Below, piece after piece: positions 6,820-10,281 of a stretch of 10,281 nucleotides of DNA. Position numbers and translations under genes: made by a program. This DNA comes from Deltaproteobacteria bacterium (lineage in GTDB: Bacteria; Desulfobacterota; Desulfobacteria; Desulfobacterales; JAABPS01), in NCBI GenBank assembly GCA_019309685.1, contig JAFDFT010000040.1:1-10281 (forward strand), read 5' to 3'. The notes beneath the pieces were generated by a model, which was not told where the DNA came from, did not search any database, and saw nothing but the letters and a program-made list of their open reading frames with translations. Numbering within the stretch: the first letter of the stretch is position 1; each line of letters begins with the position of its first letter.

Positions 6820-8022
6820 TCATTCAACCAACGCCCAGTCATCGTCCTTCACGACGACCATATTGAAGGCTTCCTTGGTCAGGCCATTGTGGTCATCCGG
6901 TGAAAAATTAAAAACGCCATGCTGACCAACATATCCTTTTATATTTTCGATATAATCCCTTATCTTGGCTTTATCGTTACCAACAGCTTCAAGCGCTGCT
7001 GCAACTATATACAAAGCATCCCATGCGTGTCCGCCAAATGAACTCAATCCTTCATTATATTTCGCTTTGTATTCTTCCATATATTTCATTGTAACTTTTT
7101 TCTGAGGATGTGAATCTGGTAACAACTCGGCAATATTGCAAGCACCTAATGGACAGTATACACCTTCCGCAGTACCCGCAGCTTGCTCTATATTTTTACG
7201 ACTTCCAAATCCATGGCTTTGATAAAAAGGAATATCATTCATTCCAAGATCACTGCGATTACGAAGCACCAAAACCTGAGTCGGACCAATTGACCAGTTA
7301 ACAATTGCCTCAGGAGCCTTCCCTTTAATTTTTGTCAGTTGCACTGTTATGTCAGTATCTTTAGGCCCATATTGTTCATCTGCAAGAATTGTTAAACCAT
7401 ATTCCGATGCGTATTTAAGAAGCTCGCCTCGACCGCTGGCCCCAAAACCTGATGTAACGCTCATGATGGCTATTTTAGTAATACCGTTTTTCTTCAGATT
7501 CGTGTAAATTGCCTCAACAGCCATGGAATCTGACTGGGGAGTTTTAAATACCCATTTATATGGTTTTCCTGTTTCTTCATTAAAAACAATTTTGTAGCTG
7601 GCAGCACATGATACCAGGGGTGTTTCCGTTTCTTCAGCAACTGGTACAACAGCCATTGAATTTCCACTAATAGATGGGCCAATTACCGCTGAAACCTTAT
7701 CCTGGTTTATCAGCTTTTTCACTGCAAGATTACATTTGGTGGCATCCCCTTCAGTATCATAAACAATCAGTTCCAGTTTGTGCCCGTTTATTCCTCCGTC
7801 GGCATTTATTTTTTCAACTATCAGTTCAGCGGTTTTCTTTTCCGGGTCTCCTAAAAAGGATGCCCGGCCGGTGACTGAAAAAACAGCACCGACTTTATAA
7901 ACTTCCGCTTTTTCATCTACCTTTTTAGATGTGCATGAAAACATAAAGATACCGCACAATAAAATCACTGAAATGACGACAATGGCTTTGACAATCGGTT
8001 TCTTTGATACCTTTTTCATCAT
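6820..8022 (-). CDS. Liv-type periplasmic substrate-binding lipoprotein
   Basis: This is a 400-residue type-1 periplasmic binding protein (LivJ/LivK-like, Peripla_BP_6 family) that captures the solute for LivHMGF. A basic N-terminus and hydrophobic stretch (about 11-28) are followed by a lipobox-like FMFSC with C30, so it is probably a lipid-anchored lipoprotein; Met at -3 is atypical. The mature part starts VYKVGAVFSVTG (41-52) and contains GPSISGNSMAVVPVAE (115-130), where the ligand backbone usually binds, FGASGRGELL (193-202), LPDSHPQKKV (301-310) and the hallmark FGGHAWDALYIVAAALE (329-345). The length is normal for the family. Start ATG ATG at 8022/8019 has AAAGGAG 6 bases before the first ATG. 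It has its own promoter (8137-8165) and terminator (6737-6773). The ligand could be a branched-chain or aromatic amino acid or an aromatic acid; the family alone does not decide. Confidence 0.93.
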   Translation of the reverse strand: MMKKVSKKPIVKAIVVISVILLCGIFMFSCTSKKVDEKAEVYKVGAVFSVTGRASFLGDPEKKTAELIVEKINADGGINGHKLELIVYDTEGDATKCNLAVKKLINQDKVSAVIGPSISGNSMAVVPVAEETETPLVSCAASYKIVFNEETGKPYKWVFKTPQSDSMAVEAIYTNLKKNGITKIAIMSVTSGFGASGRGELLKYASEYGLTILADEQYGPKDTDITVQLTKIKGKAPEAIVNWSIGPTQVLVLRNRSDLGMNDIPFYQSHGFGSRKNIEQAAGTAEGVYCPLGACNIAELLPDSHPQKKVTMKYMEEYKAKYNEGLSSFGGHAWDALYIVAAALEAVGNDKAKIRDYIENIKGYVGQHGVFNFSPDDHNGLTKEAFNMVVVKDDDWALVE

Positions 8023-8068
8023 ATTACGCTCCTTTTGTTATTTTTTTTAAACTCTTATTAGGACTTTA

Positions 8069-8093
8069 CGTTACTACTAAAATATCAGTAACG
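8069..8093. promoter_or_regulatory. Inverted repeat in the binding-protein gene leader
   Basis: CGTTACT (8069-8075) and AGTAACG (8087-8093) are perfect 7-base complementary arms separated by 11 bases. The repeat lies downstream of the predicted promoter, at about +37 to +61 of a leader of roughly 108 bases, and is not followed by a U-run. It could be an operator for a dimeric regulator or an mRNA hairpin. I recognise no known riboswitch here. Confidence 0.35.
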
Positions 8094-8136
8094 GTATTCA
8101 ATTTGTTCATGCACGTATCTTCCATGATTCATTGGG

Positions 8137-8165
8137 CTTATACAAAGCAACCAGCATTCTGTCAA
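8137..8165 (-). promoter_or_regulatory. Sigma70-type promoter of the binding-protein gene
   Basis: Minus-strand TTGACA (8160-8165) and TATAAG (8137-8142) are separated by exactly 17 bases, a perfect -35 and 5/6 -10. It sits about 28 bp beyond the ACT gene stop. It makes the binding-protein gene a separate transcription unit that can be expressed without paaK. Predicted start is near 8130. Confidence 0.7.
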
Positions 8166-8192
8166 GTTTTATTTCTTTTAATACTCAGGAAT

Positions 8193-8624
8193 TTACATGG
8201 TATAGACGTCGTTGCCGTTAATGACATTTACACCATTTTTAGACAGAATTTTTACAGCCTCATCAATGTTATCGAATCGGAAAATCATGACAGCTTTATC
8301 GCCACTGTAAGGCGCAAATGCATACATATATTCTACATTTACCTGTGATTCGTTTAAAATCTCGAGAATTTTATGAAGTCCGCCGGGTCTGTCTTCTACT
8401 TCAACAGCAGCAACATCCGTCTCTCCAATTGTAAATCCACGGTTTTTTAGAGTTTCAACCGCTTTTTGATTGTCATCAACGATCAATCTCAAAACACCAA
8501 AATCGGAGGTATCTGCTAAAGAAAGCGCCCGTATATTGATATCTGCCTCAGATAAAATAGATGTAACTTCAGCAAGGCGCCCTGCTTTATTTTCTAAAAA
8601 TACTGAAATCTGCTCTACCCTCAT
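8193..8624 (-). CDS. Tandem ACT-domain amino acid-binding protein
   Basis: This 143-residue protein is made almost only of two ACT domains. The first (about 4-66) carries ENKAGRLAEVTSILSEADIN (11-30) and the second (about 72-137) carries EDRPGGLHKILEIL (77-90) and VNVEYMYAF (95-103). ACT domains bind amino acids and work as allosteric sensors; no catalytic domain is attached. The start is the ATG at 8624, since GGAGG (8631-8635) lies 6 bases before it and the ACT homology begins right there. The same frame stays open to about 8714, but that part runs through a palindromic repeat and is not protein-like. It lies between paaK and the transporter genes. Stand-alone double-ACT proteins next to PaaK-like ligases are known from many anaerobes, sometimes with indolepyruvate oxidoreductase genes (recalled). 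A role as aromatic or branched-chain amino acid sensor is inference. Confidence 0.9.
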   Translation of the reverse strand: MRVEQISVFLENKAGRLAEVTSILSEADINIRALSLADTSDFGVLRLIVDDNQKAVETLKNRGFTIGETDVAAVEVEDRPGGLHKILEILNESQVNVEYMYAFAPYSGDKAVMIFRFDNIDEAVKILSKNGVNVINGNDVYTM

Positions 8625-8630
8625 TTTTAT

Positions 8631-8635
8631 CCTCC
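8631..8635 (-). promoter_or_regulatory. Ribosome binding site fixing the ACT gene start
   Basis: GGAGG on the minus strand, in the context AAGGAGGATAAAAATG, lies 6 bases upstream of the ATG at 8624. This selects the 143-residue protein over any longer version reading into the upstream repeat. Confidence 0.85.
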
Positions 8636-8662
8636 TTGTGATAAAGGATTCACTTAAAGCCT

Positions 8663-8786
8663 GATGGTCTCGTAAAAAGTCCAACTTCTGTGTTGCGATG
8701 CATCCTGAACTCACTCGACGTACGATAAGTACGCCTCATTCCTCAGGATTTGCTCGCCTTGAATTTGACCTTTCTACTTTGCCATC
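8663..8786. repeat. Nested palindromic intergenic element between paaK and the ACT gene
   Basis: The element is about 124 bp and symmetrical at three levels. Outer arms 8663-8682 and 8767-8786 (GATGG...CCATC) match at about 13 of 20 positions after reverse complementing. Inner arms ATCCTGA (8702-8708) and TCAGGAT (8743-8749) are perfect. At the centre CGTAC-GATAA-GTACG (8719-8733) is a perfect 5-bp hairpin with a 5-base loop. It codes for nothing recognisable. Its form fits a dispersed REP/MITE-type element, and I recall similar sequences in Desulfobacterota genomes, which I cannot verify here. It would be transcribed in the paaK-ACT mRNA. Confidence 0.65.
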
Positions 8787-8810
8787 ACATTTATGGTTTT
8801 TATTAAGCCG

Positions 8811-10112
8811 TTACAGTTCACGATTATCTATTACTCTAACCGCTTTGCCCTCACTTCTGGCGATGGTTTTGGGCTCAACGAGTTTAACCTTTACTGAAAC
8901 ACCTAAAAATTCTTTGATATTCTCCGTAATTTTTGCTTCCAGTTTTTGCAAAAGTTTGACTTCATCTGAAAACACTTTTTCACCCACTTCGACCATGACC
9001 GTTAACATATCAAGATTTTCTACTCTATCAACAACGATCTGATAGTGAGGCTCCACACCTTTCATCTCCATAAGAATGCTTTCAATCTGAGATGGAAATA
9101 CATTCACGCCCCGAATAATCAGCATATCATCTGAACGACCGCTAACCCTGTTCATTCGAATATGGGTTCTGCCACATACACAGGGCTCAGGATTTAGCGA
9201 AGTAATATCACGCGTTCTGTACCGAATGATCGGGAATGCTTCTTTGGTGATTGATGTAAAAACCAACTCGCCTGTTTCACCTAGAGGAAGGACTTCTCCA
9301 GAGTTTGGATCTATAATTTCAGGGATAAAATGATCTTCAAAAATATGAAGCCCCTGCTTCCCTTCATAGCATTCAATGGCAACACCCGGCCCGATAACCT
9401 CACTAAGCCCGTAGATATCAACAGCAACCAGATTTAATTTCTTTTCTATCTCTTCCCGCATTTTTTCTGACCATGGCTCAGCACCGAATATGCCGTATTT
9501 GAATTTTAAATCTTCAAAAGAAACACCGGCTTCATCAGCCACCTCAGACAAATGAAGCGCATACGATGGCGTAGCAGTTAAAATCGTGGGACCAAAATCT
9601 TTCATGATAACAATTTGTCTTTTGGTATTTCCTCCCGACACCGGTATGACGGATGCTCCCAATTTTTCAGCGCCGTAATGAACGCCCAATCCGCCTGTAA
9701 AGAGGCCGTATCCATAAGCGTTATGTATGATATCACCTCTTGTGGCGCCGCCTGCAGCGAGTGATCTGGCCATAAGATCTGCCCAAGTATCCACATCTTT
9801 TGCGGTATAGCCAACCACTGTGGCCTGACCTGTTGTTCCGGATGAAGCATGAATCCTTACAATGTCCTCCATGGGCACAGCGAACATTCCGTATGGATAA
9901 TTGTCACGGAGATCTTGCTTTTCAGTAAATGGGATCCGTTTTAAGTCATCCAGCGACTGGATATCTTCAGGTGTAAGCCCCGCTTCCTTAAACTTCTTCA
10001 CATAGAAAGGAACACTGTTGTACACACGCTCTATGGTGGCACGTAATCTTCGCAATTGCACAGCTTCGAGGTCTTCTCTTGTCATTGTTTCAAATCCAAT
10101 ATCAAGAATCAT
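8811..10112 (-). CDS. paaK: Phenylacetate-CoA ligase family enzyme (PaaK-like)
   Basis: This is a 433-residue cytoplasmic AMP-forming acyl-CoA ligase. The family activates phenylacetate or related aryl acetates: acid + ATP + CoA to aryl-CoA + AMP + PPi. Motifs in order: phosphate-binding loop HASSGTTGQATVVGYT (88-103), GYGLFTGGLGVHYGAEKLG (134-152), GAEPWSEKMRE (210-220), the adenine/acid-site motif VDIYGLSEVIGPGVAIEC (231-248), FPIIRYRTRDIT (293-304), CVCGR (311-315), the hinge region VSGRSDDMLIIRGVNVFPSQ (323-342), and the C-terminal ARSEGKAVRV with K423 as the expected catalytic lysine. The length equals that of typical PaaK, and all key residues are present. The ATG at 10112 has GGAGG 9 bases upstream. 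It is the first gene of the cluster, behind the promoter at 10172-10200. No phenylacetyl-CoA epoxidase or anaerobic phenylacetate genes are in the window, so a role in aromatic amino acid breakdown products is equally possible. Confidence 0.94.
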   Translation of the reverse strand: MILDIGFETMTREDLEAVQLRRLRATIERVYNSVPFYVKKFKEAGLTPEDIQSLDDLKRIPFTEKQDLRDNYPYGMFAVPMEDIVRIHASSGTTGQATVVGYTAKDVDTWADLMARSLAAGGATRGDIIHNAYGYGLFTGGLGVHYGAEKLGASVIPVSGGNTKRQIVIMKDFGPTILTATPSYALHLSEVADEAGVSFEDLKFKYGIFGAEPWSEKMREEIEKKLNLVAVDIYGLSEVIGPGVAIECYEGKQGLHIFEDHFIPEIIDPNSGEVLPLGETGELVFTSITKEAFPIIRYRTRDITSLNPEPCVCGRTHIRMNRVSGRSDDMLIIRGVNVFPSQIESILMEMKGVEPHYQIVVDRVENLDMLTVMVEVGEKVFSDEVKLLQKLEAKITENIKEFLGVSVKVKLVEPKTIARSEGKAVRVIDNREL

Positions 10113-10171
10113 CGAAATACGCCTCCTTTTTTCTGATCTACTGATGGGTATTATTTTCTAATATATTTATT

Positions 10172-10200
10172 TTAATAGTTTTTTGTTCTATAGGTGTCAA
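10172..10200 (-). promoter_or_regulatory. Sigma70-type promoter of paaK
   Basis: Minus-strand TTGACA (10195-10200) and TATTAA (10172-10177) are separated by 17 bases: a perfect -35 and a 4/6 -10 in an AT-rich stretch. Transcription would begin near 10165, about 50 bases before the paaK ATG. Confidence 0.6.
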
Positions 10201-10230
10201 GAAAAATCAAAACTAGGTGGGTGTAACAAT

Positions 10231-10247
10231 TTGAGGATAAACCTCAA
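10231..10247. promoter_or_regulatory. Palindrome upstream of the paaK promoter
   Basis: TTGAGG-ATAAA-CCTCAA is a perfect 6-bp inverted repeat with a 5-base spacer, 30 bp upstream of the -35 box and centred near -74 from the predicted start. That is a usual site for an activator. No U-run follows on either strand, so a terminator is unlikely. No regulator gene is visible. Confidence 0.35.
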
Positions 10248-10281
10248 CTTAAACGATTAATATACAAGGCTTTTTGCTAAA

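Noticed and set aside
8004..8348. Plus-strand open frame of 114 codons
   Set aside because: It overlaps the ACT gene and the binding-protein leader in antisense, has no ribosome binding site, and its product resembles no protein family; it is a shadow.
8625..8714. N-terminal extension of the ACT protein by 30 residues
   Set aside because: The added part runs through half of the palindromic element, is not ACT-like, and GGAGG at 8631-8635 points to the ATG at 8624.
8698..9042. Plus-strand open frame of 114 codons
   Set aside because: It is antisense to the 3' end of paaK and starts inside the palindromic repeat; its Ser/Thr/Leu-rich composition is typical of an antisense frame.

Overview
The window is AT-rich, gene-dense bacterial DNA. 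Nearly everything is coded on the minus strand. The exception is the tail of a TPR protein at the left edge, which converges on the first minus-strand gene. The gene set suggests an anaerobic Gram-negative bacterium of the Desulfobacterota type (sulfate-reducer-like). It combines a GAF-fused GspE/PilB ATPase, a phenylacetate-CoA ligase plus ACT-protein pair beside a Liv-type ABC transporter, a lipoprotein-type binding protein, and long palindromic intergenic repeats. This assignment is an inference from gene content; no marker gene is present.

Left part (1-3225). The end of a TPR-repeat protein (+ strand, 1-180) meets a large secretion/pilus assembly ATPase (191-2497, - strand) with a GAF domain, an MshEN-like domain and a complete GspE/PilB motor. 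Upstream of it is a small two-helix membrane protein (2598-2843). That gene has a strong sigma70-type promoter whose -35 box lies inside a palindrome. A 382-bp gene-free stretch follows, holding this promoter and a degenerate inverted-repeat element (3057-3148).

Right part (3226-10281). Seven genes on one strand form a transport-and-activation module. In order of transcription they are: phenylacetate-CoA ligase family enzyme (paaK-like), a tandem ACT-domain protein, a type-1 periplasmic binding lipoprotein, and the permeases and ATPases livH, livM, livG and livF. Good promoters (TTGACA, 17-bp spacer) precede paaK and the binding-protein gene. A strong intrinsic terminator separates the binding-protein gene from livHMGF, so the binding protein is probably made in excess over the membrane complex. 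A 124-bp nested palindrome lies between paaK and the ACT gene.

Working model: the Liv system imports a branched-chain or aromatic amino acid or an aryl acid, PaaK activates an aryl acetate to its CoA thioester, and the ACT protein senses an amino acid. The families are clear. The substrate and the regulatory logic are inference. I see no tRNA, rRNA, CRISPR array, transposase or phage gene. I did not find a clearly new multi-gene system; the most unusual items are the GAF-fused ATPase, the two palindromic elements and the operator-like palindromes at the promoters.
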